Notes under the pieces: generated by a model | The model's input: only the letters and a program-made list of their open reading frames with translations | What the model was told of the DNA's origin: nothing | Databases searched by the model: none | Shown here: piece after piece, positions 42,630-53,861 of the stretch | How positions within the stretch are numbered: position 1 is the first letter of the stretch | Layout of the letters: the number at the start of each line of letters is the position of its first letter | Program-made: the position numbers and the translations under genes | Assembly (NCBI GenBank): GCA_001051155.2 | Contig: JYIP02000001.1 | Coordinates: forward strand, 5,642,001 to 5,706,000 | DNA from: Chrysoporthe austroafricana | Lineage: Eukaryota; Ascomycota; Sordariomycetes; Diaporthales; Cryphonectriaceae | DNA length: 64,000 bases | Reading direction: 5' to 3'

Positions 42630-43684
42630 TAGTAGCATTATTGCATGAGTAGCGGGCGAGCGGTGTTTCTGGTTATATGGGCGAGGGATGGGGGCGTTGA
42701 AACCATACCCTTTTGCAGAGGCCGTCCGTAATAGTGTATCCGGGGTACATTAACATAGTGAAGCTCGGCGGCTAGTGGAATGGTGGGGAGCGCAGGTCTT
42801 GTATCGTCAGAGGTTTCAGCGGCATAATACAGATACCATTTCTTGTTGACAGCCCAGAGATATCACTTGAGACATGCATCATCAATCACTCGAGTTGCCA
42901 GATGGAATGCTGGCGCACTCTGCGATGAGTCCACCTGAAATGGTCTTATAGCAGACGAGGTGGATAGATCACCTAGTACGCCTAGGTATACTCAGTCCAT
43001 CAGCATCGACGTCAACGAAACGTGATGCCTAGTAGCCCATCCCACACCCTCGGGACAATATCTCCGAACTAGCCTAGGCGCATCTCAAGCCATGCCACTA
43101 TGGATGCTGTAGTGCCGGGTCAAGAGCAGAAGCGGCGCCGGGAGGCCGGGCGCCGTCTGAGGGGTTCAACGGTGATCTCTCTTGGCAGGTCCAGGTGGCG
43201 AGCGTGTGAAACCACCAAGCGCTGGGAGGGTGTTCGCGCGTTGAACTGCTCATCATAGGAATTCAGCACACGACTTATGCTCGGTCGGCGAGGTTAAAAA
43301 GGACGGTACGTGGGAGAGGGCTGCTTCACTCACTGAGCTTTGGACGACAGTGAACACAACAACCCTCGAGGGAGTGATATCGGGAAACTCGCACAAGCAG
43401 CATACGTGCTGTCGGTGCTCACTCGGGCCTATAATTAGTGGTAACTGACAGGACTCCGACTTCACTTCACACTCTGTCTAGGCTATTGATATAGCAGCAG
43501 GAGGTAAGTCCGTGGTGGTCTGGCAGGGGGTATGTGCTTTTCATGAAGACGTCACATGGCTCTTGCCTCTTACTAGGTACGTCAATGGCTTTGCCCCCTC
43601 GAGGGTCCTGATGACTGGACCCCGGCCTTTCTCTCCCTTCGGTCAAACCTCCATTTAACACGACATGAGCCCCAGACTGTCAAT
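42630..43684. other. Intergenic region before dehydrogenase gene
   Basis: This 1-kb gap holds the 3' end of the WHI2-like transcript and the promoter of the secreted dehydrogenase gene. Sequence is mixed, with no simple repeats and no convincing frame. No RNA gene was recognised. Confidence 0.5.
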
Positions 43685-45659
43685 ATGGGACGGCTCCTCA
43701 ACACCCTGGCTGTGACCACAGTCCTATCTCGCCTCATGGCTCTCGCCCTCGCGCAGTCCACCACCTCCTCTGCCGCAGCAGCAGCATGCCCGACGGTCCT
43801 GAGCCCGTCCTACGAGGCGCCAGTCGTGGGCTCGGGGTGGACCGCGCAGCTGGTCGCGCAGAACCTCACGGCGCCCCGGGGCATCGTGCTGGACGAGAAC
43901 GGGGCCCTCATCGTCGTCCAGCAGGGCGCGGGCATCCTGCACATGACGTTCAGCGACAACGGGGGTACCTGCCTCGTCGTGAACCAGACCAAGACTCTGG
44001 TGGACAATCCGGACGTAAGCCAGTTCCTGCACCCCGACCCGAGAACTCTCCCGGGGGAAATCTTCATGGTGGGGTGGACAGGAGGCCTTGCTTACGATCA
44101 TGGTGGTCCTGTAGCTGAACCACGGCATCCAACTGTCGGCTGATGGAGGGACCCTGTATGCCTCTACCTCGAACGAGGTGTACCAGTGGCCTTATAATGC
44201 TGCCGACGGAACGGTGGGGGATAATGTTACGCTCGTTACAAATATGAGCAACACTGATGTGAGTCCACGGCAGGCTTTAGCCTTCACACGACCTAGTTCA
44301 TTTGGAGGTGTGAAGGGAGCATGTTTCCTAGCAATGACCGGTAAAGGAGAGTCGCAGGAAGTTGAGCCGAAAGATTCTCTGCCATGAAACAATTGAAAGT
44401 CTCTGAGGAATCCTCAAGGTCCCAGGATGACGAGGCGTCCGCAAGGGGCATCCACATGGAGCAGCCTGTCATAGGACAGTCTCCATGAGAAACTGCCTTT
44501 GGGACAACCTTGCGTTGGGAGACTGGACAGCTACCATGTGGGGAGATGTGTTGACAACAATGTTTTGACTTCCTGATCGTTGGGTCTTGCAACGCACATG
44601 TTGGAAGTGCTTGATCATCAGGCCAATGCTGACTTGGCGATTCCACAGCACGTTTCGCGTACCCTCCTGCTCTCGCAAAAGGCGAATGGGACCTTGATAG
44701 TCTCGCGCGGCAGTTCGGAAAATATGGACATGGTTGCCCAACAGCTTAACTCTGGCCACTCCCAGATCAGGGCCTTTGACATCACTAACTTGCCCGCCGG
44801 ACGACCATACAACTTCCCCTCTGAGGGTAGGCTGCTGGGCTGGGGCTTAAGAAATAGCGTCGGCGTTGCAGAGCACCCCCTCACTGGCGGTATCTTCTCT
44901 GTGGAAAATTCGGCTGATCAAGTCGAGCGGAACGGGACTGATATCCACCAGGACAACCCGGGAGAGGAGATGAACTATCACGGATTCCTCAATGGCTCAA
45001 CAGAGAACCAGGGGGGTAACTATGGATACCCAGATTGTTTCGCACTTTGGGGCACCGGCATACCTGACAAGGGATCATTGACGGTCGGCAGCCAGTTCGC
45101 GTTGGACCCTTCAGTCACCTTCAACGACACGACATGCGCCGAAGACTTCGTCTCGCCCCGGCTGACCTTCCAGGCTCACATGGCTCCGCTGGACATCCTG
45201 TTCAACGCCGACGGCACGTTTGCCTACATAACATTCCACGGCAGCTGGGACAGGACCGACGCGGTAGGCTACAAGCTGTCCGCGGTGCAATTCGTAGACG
45301 GAATGCCCGTGGCGCCATCCGACAGCACAAACTCCACGGCGGACATCCTCAGCAATGCCAACCTGTCCAAGTGCCCAGATGGCTGTTTCCGGCCGGTAGG
45401 GCTCGCCTGGGATGGCCAGGGGCGCCTGTTCATGAGCTCCGACTCGACAGGCGAGATATATGTCCTACAGCAGGCGGAGGTGTCAGCTAGCGGAACCACG
45501 GCCGCCAGCTCATCTCCAGGGACGTCGGCAACCCCGACCACATCGCCCAATTTGGCGCCGAGGTCGGCTAGAAATCGGCCGGGCGGCGAGGCGCTGTGGC
45601 TAACATGTCTGTCCCTTGCTCTGTCACTCGTCTGTGGTGCCTTCTTTACCATGGCTTGA
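43685..45659 (+). CDS. Secreted sorbosone/glucose-dehydrogenase-like (PQQ-type) beta-propeller with GPI-like tail
   Basis: Three exons: 43685-44014, 44115-44258 and 44649-45659, giving 494 residues. A signal peptide is clear (LLNTLAVTTVLSRLMALALA, cleavage near residue 23). The mature part matches soluble PQQ-dependent sugar dehydrogenases of the L-sorbosone/glucose type and fungal AA12-like enzymes. It has LTAPRGIVLDENGALIVVQQ, the LNHGIQLSADGGTLYAS strand pair with the conserved His, GWGLRNSVGVAEHP, GNYGYPDCFALW and APLDILFNADG followed by FHGSWDRTDAVGYKL. A Ser/Thr-rich linker and a final hydrophobic tail (LWLTCLSLALSLVCGAFFTM) look like a GPI-anchor signal. It probably oxidises sugars at the cell surface. 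The second intron is long (390 bases); it is needed to join MSNTD to HVSRTLLLSQKANG. Confidence 0.82.
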
Positions 45660-46354
45660 GCGGCTAGGTACATGGGCGGCTCTCAGGAGTTAGTGTCGTT
45701 TGGCTGTTCGAGGCAACACAGGGAAAATGATGCATGAGCTGGCCTAGAGTGATGCCCCCAACGCTGGTGACGATTGGAGGAGGACGATGATTTCGGCCAT
45801 GCAGATATTTTGGGCCGATAGCCTCAAGTAGCACAGTCGTTATGCCTTGTTGGGTCGTCTGGCCTGAGCACGCTGAGAGCGGCGAAGCATGATTCTCTGC
45901 TGTGCTGCGATAATAGTAAGAAAGTTGCCTCACGGTCCTTCTTCGGATTAGCCATCATAACAAGGTTTCAAGTCGCGCCACTCGACTGATACTGGCTAGG
46001 TTGGTCTGGCTGTTTCTCAGCTCTGAGCCACGGGCGATCAACCGTGGTGGTATATATGTATGTATGCGGGTCTTAAAGCCCAGGCGGGACGGTTGTCTGG
46101 ACAGCACAAAACAGTCGCTTTGCCTGTGTGTCCTTGTCAAATCCGGGGTTTCGTTGTCGATATCACTTTCACAGCGGTCATGTCCTGATTTCGTTACAAC
46201 AGATCGCCAGAATACAACTTCACATTTCTTTAGAGCGTCCAGACATAAAATCTTGCCCTTTTATCGAATAGCCCGCCATTACCCGAACGCCGTGCAGCAG
46301 CCTCTTGAATGCATCGCCCGTCTTCTCCGCTTGCCGTGACCTTAACCTTTTCGA
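45660..46354. other. Convergent intergenic region
   Basis: This gap lies between the dehydrogenase gene and SEC13, which read towards each other. It should hold both 3' untranslated regions. Short frames near 46001-46339 are unsupported. Confidence 0.5.
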
Positions 46355-47549
46355 TTACTCCTCCAGCGTCTTCACAACATCCCACTCGCCCCTCAGGTTC
46401 TCTTTCCATAGTGTGACCTTGTTGTCGCCGCCGCTAACAGCGAGAACATTGCCGCTCAGGGACCAGCTCACACGCCAGACGGGGGCATCGAAGTGGAGCA
46501 CCTTGGAGTTCCACTGGCCAGGAGTGGACGGGTCGGACGTCCAGATGCGCACCGTCTTGTCCTGGGACGCGCTCGCGATGTAGCTCTTCTGCAGCACCGT
46601 CGGGCTCCAGGCGACATCGCGCACCCAGTCGGTGTGGCCCGCCAGGGGCTCCCGCTCTGGCTTGTACCCATTGGTTGTCGGGTCATAGACCCAGATCTTG
46701 ACCAGGTTGTCACAGCCTCCCGTCACGAACCGCCGGTTGCCGGTGGCGCCGGGGCCGGGGGCGCTCGAGACTATGGAGCCGGGGGTGGTGGCAGGCGCCC
46801 AGGACACCGAGTTGACGCCGAGGCCGTGGGCGGGGAAGCTGCTGTGGTCGAAGTTGTTGTCCTTAAACTCGACGACGGAGACGTTGCCGTCGGAGGACGC
46901 GCAGGCCAGCAGGCAGCCGGACTCGTGCGGGGACCAAGAGACGATGTTGACGGAGGCCTTGTGCAGCGCGAAGTCGAAGATGCGCTGCCAGGCGCCCTGC
47001 TGCTCGCGCCAGATGAAGACCTTGCCGTCGTAGCCGGACGAGGCCAGGATGTTGCCGTACTTGGGGTGCGCCCAGGAGACACACCAGACTGCGCCCTCGT
47101 GCCTGCGATGCCATATCACGTATTGTCAGCCCCGGGCCGGCCCCCAAGCCTTGTCCTCGTCTCGCATTGTCCTCCTTGGATCAGACTCACCCCTTGAGTG
47201 TCTCGGTCAGCCGCTGGGACTCACCCTCGATCTCGAAGATCTTGATCGTGCGGTCGGAGGAGCAGGTGGCGAGGCGGCGGCCGTAGTAGTCGAGGACGGC
47301 ATCGTGCTAGAGGTTGGCAAAGCGGGTGTCAGCGCCAGTCCACAGGAATGACCTCGTCGCAGTGAGCGCATCGACAGGCCATTGAGTCCTAGTGTAGCCG
47401 CGCAGAGTATATGGGCGTCTGGGGCCTGACGTACTATCATGTCATCGTGACCAGAGTTAGAGATCACCTGCGTGGCCTGCCGAGGCTGTCAGTCTCGAGC
47501 GATCCTCAACATCCCTCATCGCGAGTATCGGGGACGGTTCACAGACCAT
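46355..47549 (-). CDS. SEC13: SEC13, COPII coat and nuclear-pore WD40 protein
   Basis: Four exons on the minus strand: 47549-47547, 47476-47435, 47306-47191 and 47102-46355, giving 302 residues. The first coding exon holds only the ATG. SEC13 pairs with SEC31 in the COPII outer coat at ER exit sites and with NUP145C/NUP84 in nuclear pores. Six WD40 blades are visible: [60 protein letters not shown], then [22 protein letters not shown] and [20 protein letters not shown]. The order and length equal other SEC13 proteins. Splicing gives [20 protein letters not shown], close to known fungal starts (MAAQVI type). The GTCTGT donor after the ATG is weak, so exon 1 is the least sure part; other junctions are strong. 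Confidence 0.92.
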
Positions 47550-48578
47550 GTTGGCGGCCAAAGAAGTCGGTTGCGGGTTGATGTCGATTCAAACAGAATG
47601 TGCGCAAGGTCCGGAGCGTCTAGAAGGACAGCTGAGGGGGGGCGATAGAGATGCGCTGATGTGACTAAATAAAAGGGCAGCTGAGGCGTGTCTCTTCGCG
47701 ATGCTGGCAACTCGAATTAACAGCTAATCGATATCGCAGGTAGCAAGGTACCGTCCAGGGCGGGCGTGCTGCGGTAGCTCCCCTGTCACAGGCTGTACCC
47801 GGCAGTACCTGTCCACTCACCTGCAGACAGGCTCCACTGCATTTGTGAGCCGCGGTTATGTAATCTACCGTCTCCGTAACGGCCGTCGCGGCCGCAGCGT
47901 TAGCAGACCGTTCAGCCTGTTGAACCTCGGCTGAGTGCCCAGACCACAAGTACAGTAGAGCCCGTATTGCCTCATGATCATCTCGCTGACAGAGATGACC
48001 TCTGTTCTCTACACCACCCCGCGAGAAAAGACATATGTGAACACCTTCTACAATGACTTGACTGTGGACGAGATACCAAAGCATCCAGAGCTGGACCAGA
48101 CAATGGGAAGCTGCCCTGGCTGACGAGCACCAGACCTTAGCACTCCAAACCTCCTACGGCGGGCGGCTTCCTGGGCTTCTCTCTCTATGCACAATTACTG
48201 ATTTGCACGTCTATCGCCATTGAGATATTGGCTCTCGCCTGCTCTCGCCTGCTCTCGAAGTTTCTCTTGAGGGGTTTCGAAGCCTTTATTTTTTTTCAGG
48301 GCTATTGTTGTTGATGCACAATAGTTTTGCGGAGGTGTTGCTCCTGCACCTCGCCTACCCTCCAAATATTTAATGAACCCTCTCCAACCCAGCCAACCGC
48401 GTTGTCAACTTTTCCAACCTCGCCGTCAAACCTTCAAACCTTCGTGTGAATCCACTCACACAACACACCCTTTCTTTTGAGGATACTCACTCTCCCATCA
48501 TCACCCTCAGCTGTCATTGTCGTCACAACACTCACAGCTCGTCACATCACTCACCATCACCACTTCACAGCCATCATC
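47550..48578. promoter_or_regulatory. Divergent promoter of SEC13 and PEX20
   Basis: This 1,029-base gap separates the two outward-reading genes. The last 200 bases before 48579 are C/T- and A-rich with a long CAACC/CATCAC-rich leader-like stretch; a T-run lies at 48290-48297. Two CTCTCGCCTG repeats occur near 48234-48253. No open frame is supported. Confidence 0.5.
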
Positions 48579-49970
48579 ATGGCTGACAACCTCTGTGGTC
48601 CATCCAACCCTACCAAGGGCTTGGTTGGCCATGTCGATCGCAACACCTCCCTCCAGCAGGATCGTTTTGTTACTGCATCGCCAGCTGGTGGCAACATTGT
48701 ATGTACCTTCAATGACCCATTACCTTTCACATCCACAGATGCCCTTTTACTGTATGCTAGGCCTGAGCTGACCAGATCATTACAGCCCTTCCGCTCTGCG
48801 TCGCAGGCCAAGCAGGCGCAGAAGGCTCAAGCTGACGCTGATGCTGCATTCACCGCCTTCGCCGCAGCCTCACCTCATTATGGTGATGCCCTCGTGCACC
48901 CACCTCGTATGCCCCTACCTCCTCAGAAACTCGTGGCCCAGGCCCTTGCAGACCCTCCCAGTGTCCGCCCGACTGCTAGTGTGCTCCCGTCTAGCACTGG
49001 CCTCGGACGTGACAGCACAACCAGCTCTAATGCTGTCATGTGGGTCGCAGACTTCCAGCGCATGCAACTGGTGCCTGGCCAGCAGCAACCTGGCGTCGCC
49101 CTCCATGCTCGCACTCTGCGCCCTGGCGATCAGCCGCGCTTGGTCAACGATCGCCGCGCTCATGGGGTGGCTATGGGTCCTTCTGTCATGGCAACGCCCA
49201 CGTCCATGGAGCACGAGAGCGAGATCGGGCAGTACATGAGGTTCGCAGCTGCTGGCCCTCGTGAGCTCTTCCAGCCGCCACCCGAGCCTTCCCACTTGGG
49301 CTACACTCACTATCCCCAGAATGCCACGCTTGCAAACAGCACTGAGGAGGCCCTCGAGGCTGCCTTCGCTGCTTATGACGAGAACTTCCAGACAGAGATG
49401 GACCAGTGGATGAGTGTCAACGGCGATGAGGACCTCAACAAGCATGACGATGCCCTGATCGAGATTGCCTACCAGGAGTCCTTGTCTCGCCAGGGCGAGA
49501 ACCCCACATTTCTCCCCCAGAAAGACCCCAAGACCAATGCCATCTACGACCGCATGCATGAGGACGAGCTGCGCAAGGCCGCCTTTCAGATCATGAACAC
49601 GCTGTCCAACAATCCCAACGAGAAGTACAAGAACTCCTCTTTCGTCGACCTCATGAAGCGCCTGTCCAATGGCGAGGTGGTTGTCCAGGGTGATGACCTC
49701 TTTGACACTGTTACTGGTCAAGTCATCGACGCCACCAAGGAGCCCCAGGCCGGTTCCGCTGCCGCCCAGGGCGCTACCAAAGAGCCTGTCATCGTTCCCT
49801 TCACCGGAGAGAAGCCCCGTGCCAAGCGCGAGCGTGTCGACGACCCGCACACTCGGGAGTTGGTTGAGCAGTACACTGCCGAGTTCAAGGAGAGACTCGA
49901 GAAGGAGATGGCCGAGTTCAAGGGCAAGGGCAAGGAGAAGGCCACCGCAGAGCACCAGGACACGGCCTGA
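48579..49970 (+). CDS. PEX20: PEX20-like peroxisomal PTS2 co-receptor
   Basis: Single exon of 463 residues from the ATG at 48579 (the frame is open further 5' but only by non-ATG codons). PEX20 works with PEX7 to bring PTS2-type enzymes to the peroxisome and is recycled through ubiquitination. The N-terminus DNLCGPSNPTKGLVGHVDRN with TSLQQDRFV matches the PEX20 signature, including the conserved N-terminal Cys (Cys5 here) that is the site of export-linked ubiquitination in known family members. A WxxxF/Y-type PEX14-binding motif is seen at VMWVADFQRM (near residue 155). The FQTEMDQWMS helix (about residue 282) and the FVDLMKRLSNGEVVV block (about 362) are the usual C-terminal features for PEX7 and cargo binding. 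The end is Lys/Glu-rich coiled coil. Confidence 0.85.
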   Translation: MADNLCGPSNPTKGLVGHVDRNTSLQQDRFVTASPAGGNIVCTFNDPLPFTSTDALLLYARPELTRSLQPFRSASQAKQAQKAQADADAAFTAFAAASPHYGDALVHPPRMPLPPQKLVAQALADPPSVRPTASVLPSSTGLGRDSTTSSNAVMWVADFQRMQLVPGQQQPGVALHARTLRPGDQPRLVNDRRAHGVAMGPSVMATPTSMEHESEIGQYMRFAAAGPRELFQPPPEPSHLGYTHYPQNATLANSTEEALEAAFAAYDENFQTEMDQWMSVNGDEDLNKHDDALIEIAYQESLSRQGENPTFLPQKDPKTNAIYDRMHEDELRKAAFQIMNTLSNNPNEKYKNSSFVDLMKRLSNGEVVVQGDDLFDTVTGQVIDATKEPQAGSAAAQGATKEPVIVPFTGEKPRAKRERVDDPHTRELVEQYTAEFKERLEKEMAEFKGKGKEKATAEHQDTA

Positions 49971-51659
49971 AGACGGCAAGACGTCCAGCCAGACGTGGTG
50001 GGGACGGATGTTTGGAACTTGTCGCCCGAGTGGAAGCCTTACGATCCATCTTCCTTGGAGGCTGTGTCACCCTCTCAGCGAGGGTTTCTGGCCTCACCGT
50101 GTACAGGGCTTTCTGGTGTACGGATTATGAACTCGCGGCCGTCTGATACCAACACAACTCCTTGAAAGTCAGAGGGCTGTGTGTTTTAGGGGAAGAAGCT
50201 GTCGCCCAGTCAAAATGTTTTGCGTCTCTGGCTTGCTCTCAACCGCGGGTCATGGGCAATTGTGGTGCAATGGAGGAAGCTATCGGCCAGTCAACCTGTT
50301 TTGCGCCTCTGGCTTCCCCAGGAAGCTATCGGTCAGTCAAAATGTCCTGCGCTTCTGGTTTCTCCTCAACCGCAGGTCAGGGGAATCTTGTGATTCAGTG
50401 GAGGAAGTCATCATCGGCCAGTCGAATTGTTTTGTGTCTTGAGCTTCTCGTCAACCACAGGTCAAGGGAATCTTGTGGTTCAGTGGAGGAAGCTATCGGC
50501 CAGTTGAGATGTTGTGCGCCTCTGGCTTCCCAGGAAGCTGTCGGTCAGTCAAAAAATGGTGTGCGCCTCTGGCTTTCCCAGGAAGCTATCAGCCAGTCAA
50601 GATGTCGTGCGCTTCTGGTTTTTCCTCAACTTCAGGTCACACTCTTGTGATCTGCTTCATTACCTGCACTAGGGTTGGAGCCATGGTAGAGGGGTACTTT
50701 GAGGAATCTGAGGCTGCAGTCAGGATTGATTTTGCTTTTTTCATGGATCGGCTGTGCGCAGCCTTAATATCAGGTGGAGTTCGGAAAGGGTCCAGGAAAG
50801 AGGAGGTTTCACGATACATGGTTTTCGCTAATGAGATAGAGATCAAGTCACCTTGACAGATTTGCATTACAGAGTGTCCGATTCCTCGGTGATCCCGTCT
50901 GTGTCCCATGTCCGTGTCCATGGTAATGGAGGTTCTATGCCAGATGTGTTCACAGTGAATCTCCTGTCACCTGTGGTTGATTGAATGTCGGTGGAACGAA
51001 AGGAGAACTAGCTAGCCAACTGAAAGGCTTATTCAGCCCCTTTCACATTTCTGTTTTTGGCGTTGACCGTGCAGCTTGGTTCTGAGACAGTTGGTTACAC
51101 TGCTTCACCAAGTCATGTGATGGGTGGCTGCAGAGGAGGTCTAGAGTATGGACCCTGATGAGTAAGGCTGGAATTTATTAATGGCAGGCAGGCAGGGGAG
51201 CAGCGGCAGGCAGTGGCAAGCAGGCAGGGATGTACTTTAGCGCGTGCACGGACCAGTGCCGCACTCCCGCGTGGGAAAACGGACGCTAGAGCTTCGAAAC
51301 AGCCCTCGGCGCATCGAGGTTGACTTCTCCGCCGTTCTTCGCTACCTACAACGACTCCCATCCCGACGACCTTTGTGGCCCTGCCGTGTTCTCTGTAGCG
51401 ACTGGGTCAGCACTCGACGTAAAGCTTGCTTGCGAGCCCAACTTCTCTCGTGTACTACCCCGATACGACCGCTGCGAGACCGGGTCGGAAGACGCCCAGC
51501 GCCCTCGACCCTCCGTGGACCAAAGCCCCTCGGCAACTCTGGTCCAACCACCCTCAACACCACCGGCTCTTGCGCCGCCGTCTATAGACCTTCTCTGGCC
51601 CTCCAGACAACATCCAACTACCGGCTCGCCATCGCGGGCCGCCCTCGAAGATCGCCAAG
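49971..51659. other. Intergenic region with a repeat array and CAF40 leader
   Basis: A degenerate seven-copy repeat fills 50194-50640 (listed separately). The rest is unique. GGCAGGCAG-type copies lie near 51184-51228, and the C/T-rich part from 51300 is probably the long leader of CAF40. Open frames in the repeat shift frame between copies and are not coding. Confidence 0.55.
50194..50640. repeat. Seven-copy degenerate tandem repeat in two length classes
   Basis: Each copy begins GAAGCTATCGGCCAGTCAA and continues with a TGTTTTGCGCCTCTGGCTT-like half. Copies start at 50194, 50275, 50322, 50404, 50489, 50534 and 50582, with steps of 81, 47, 82, 85, 45 and 48 bases. The long units carry an extra CTCAACCGCAGGTCAGGGGA / ATCTTGTGGTTCAGTGGAG part. 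It starts about 220 bases after the PEX20 stop. No frame stays open with a constant register, so it is probably noncoding. Confidence 0.85.
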
Positions 51660-52937
51660 ATGATTCCCAATCATCCCATGTATGGTCAGCACCACTACCC
51701 CCAGGAAGCCTCAGCCTGGATGCACCAGCAGACACATCATCAGCACGCCCAACAGGCCGCCGCCGCCGCCGCCGCCGCTCAGCAGGCTCACTACAACCGT
51801 GTCGCGACATCGGCTACCCACGCGAACGCCCTCAATGCCGTCCACCAAGACCCCGCCGCTGACAATCCCAACATGTCCGAGGACAACCGCCGCACGATGG
51901 CCTACATCGCCGACCTGCTCAACGAGAACACCCGCGAGCAGGCCCTGCTGGAGCTGAGCAAGAAGCGCGAGCAGGTCCCCGAGCTCGCCCTGATCTTGTG
52001 GCACTCCTTCGGTACGTCTGCCCCAGGAAACCTCCTGCGCTACCCTTGTTGTCGCTGGTGGGCGCAGAGCTGACCATTACGTCTAGGTGTCATGACCTCG
52101 CTGGTCCAGGAGATCATCTCCGTCTATACCCTTCTCAACCCTTCACAGCTTACCGCTGCCGCCTCCAACCGGGTTTGTAACGCCCTTGCTCTCCTGCAGT
52201 GCGTGGCATCCCACAACGAGACCCGGACTTTGTTCCTAAACGGTACTTAAACGCGCCCTCCCCCCCTTAACTCTAATCTATGCGCCACCGCTAACTCTGT
52301 GTGTCAGCCCATATCCCCCTCTACCTCTATCCCTTCCTCAACACCACCTCCAAGTCTCGCCCCTTCGAGTATCTGCGACTCACCAGCCTTGGCGTCATCG
52401 GCGCCCTCGTCAAGAATGATTCGTCTGAGGTCATCAACTTCCTCCTTACTACAGAGATTATCCCCCTCTGTCTTAGGATCATGGAGACGGGCTCCGAGCT
52501 GTCGAAGACCGTGGCCATCTTCATAGTCCAGAAGATACTGCTAGACGACAACGGTCTCAATTACATCTGCGCGACGTACGAGCGCTTCTATGCTGTCGGT
52601 ACCGTCCTTAGTAACATGGTCGGACAGCTCGTGGAGCAGCAAACCGCGCGGCTTCTGAAGCATGTGGTTAGGTGCTTCCTGAGGTAGGAACTCTCCCTTC
52701 GCTCTCGCTTCCTTGCGACCCTCGGATGACACGGGGCATGGACTGACGCAGCGCAGACTTAGTGATAACGCCAGGGCCCGGGAAGCTCTTAGACAGTGCC
52801 TGCCTGAGCCGTTACGCGACGCGACTTTCTCTGCTGTTCTCCGGGACGACGCAGCTACGAAGCGGTGCCTTACGCAACTGCTAGTCAATCTATCCGACAG
52901 TGCCATGGCAGACATTAGCAACCCCGGCCTCTCCTAG
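51660..52937 (+). CDS. CAF40: CAF40/CNOT9 (Rcd1), CCR4-NOT complex subunit
   Basis: Four exons: 51660-52011, 52087-52242, 52308-52683 and 52757-52937, giving 354 residues. CAF40 is the armadillo-like subunit of the CCR4-NOT deadenylase complex and binds NOT1 and RNA-silencing or decay adaptors through its concave face. The first 75 residues are a His/Gln/Ala-rich disordered tail that is usual in fungi. The armadillo fold follows: [20 protein letters not shown], then [20 protein letters not shown] rebuilt across intron 1. Further blocks are [40 protein letters not shown], the signature [37 protein letters not shown] and [20 protein letters not shown] across intron 3. All introns are GT-AG and short. 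The domain length equals other members. Confidence 0.95.
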
Positions 52938-53861
52938 AACGATGCGCCGGTCGTTGTCAACTAGATCTCCCTAGTATCAAGCACTAGCTAGAGAGCCATC
53001 GGATCAGGTTCAACAGACTTGAGTGCCCAACGGGTGCTCGAATGCCCACGAAGAGAAATGCAGCTTGGCATGCTGCTGATCACAGTACTCATGCTGACGC
53101 TCTGCGGGCGGACATGGGTATGTCATCCACCACAACTGATGAGGTCTGAAGAGTCTTCTTCGGGCTTGTTTCCGGAATGATAGAGGGAGAGCTTTTTCAC
53201 AGCCACGTCGAAAATTATTCTAGCAACGATACCCTTCCCTCATGGCTACGGAGTGCTTCTGGTCAAAACTTGAGGATGCAGTCGGACCAGGGTATGAACA
53301 AATTTAGGGGTAGTACTAGCCGAAGACGGAGTTCATGTCTCATTTAAACTCAAAATCTTGGTGGTTTGGACGAGTATTGTGATGAGGAAAAGAGAGAGAG
53401 AGGGCGGGGAGGGCGTACAGGTGGCAGTATTGGTTTTGTGGTACGTGTAGGCGTTCGAGCAGCCTCGCGTGCTTTACTACGTTTGCATAGCGGTCTTGAG
53501 GGGAGGTCTTCTAGATGGTATACCCGTGGCGTTCGTTTTTTGCGGCTCGGCGTTGCATCGGTGCATGGATTACAGGCGGGTAGACATCACAGGGGATTTT
53601 CAGGCAGCTAGTTGAACGGACGGAGGTATATTTGGATCCGTATGAATCATGTGTCAAAAGCGACGGTATCGAAAAATTGCACATTTTAACCCAAATTTTT
53701 GGTGCCTTAACATGCAGGAGCGCCATCGAGCCGACTTGGCTCGGCTGTGAAAGAAAAATCCTTATCCCAAGTCCTCGATCATACTCGAGGACGATAACTC
53801 CGCCTAAACGCCTGCCCATCCCCTTCTCAACGCCACCGCAACCCCCATTCCCCCATTACTT
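52938..53861. other. Convergent intergenic region
   Basis: This lies between the stops of CAF40 (plus) and the Ser/Gly-rich wall protein (minus). It should hold both 3' untranslated regions. GA-rich sequence near 53384-53406 and T-rich, unique sequence elsewhere are all I see. Confidence 0.5.

Noticed and set aside
46493..47197. Plus-strand 234-residue frame over SEC13
   Set aside because: Antisense to well-supported WD40 exons; no independent evidence.
50162..50650. 162-residue frame through the repeat behind PEX20
   Set aside because: The steps between repeat copies (45-85 bases) are not constant multiples of three, so the frame changes relative to the unit and gives unlike peptides from like DNA. 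This is not how a coding repeat behaves.
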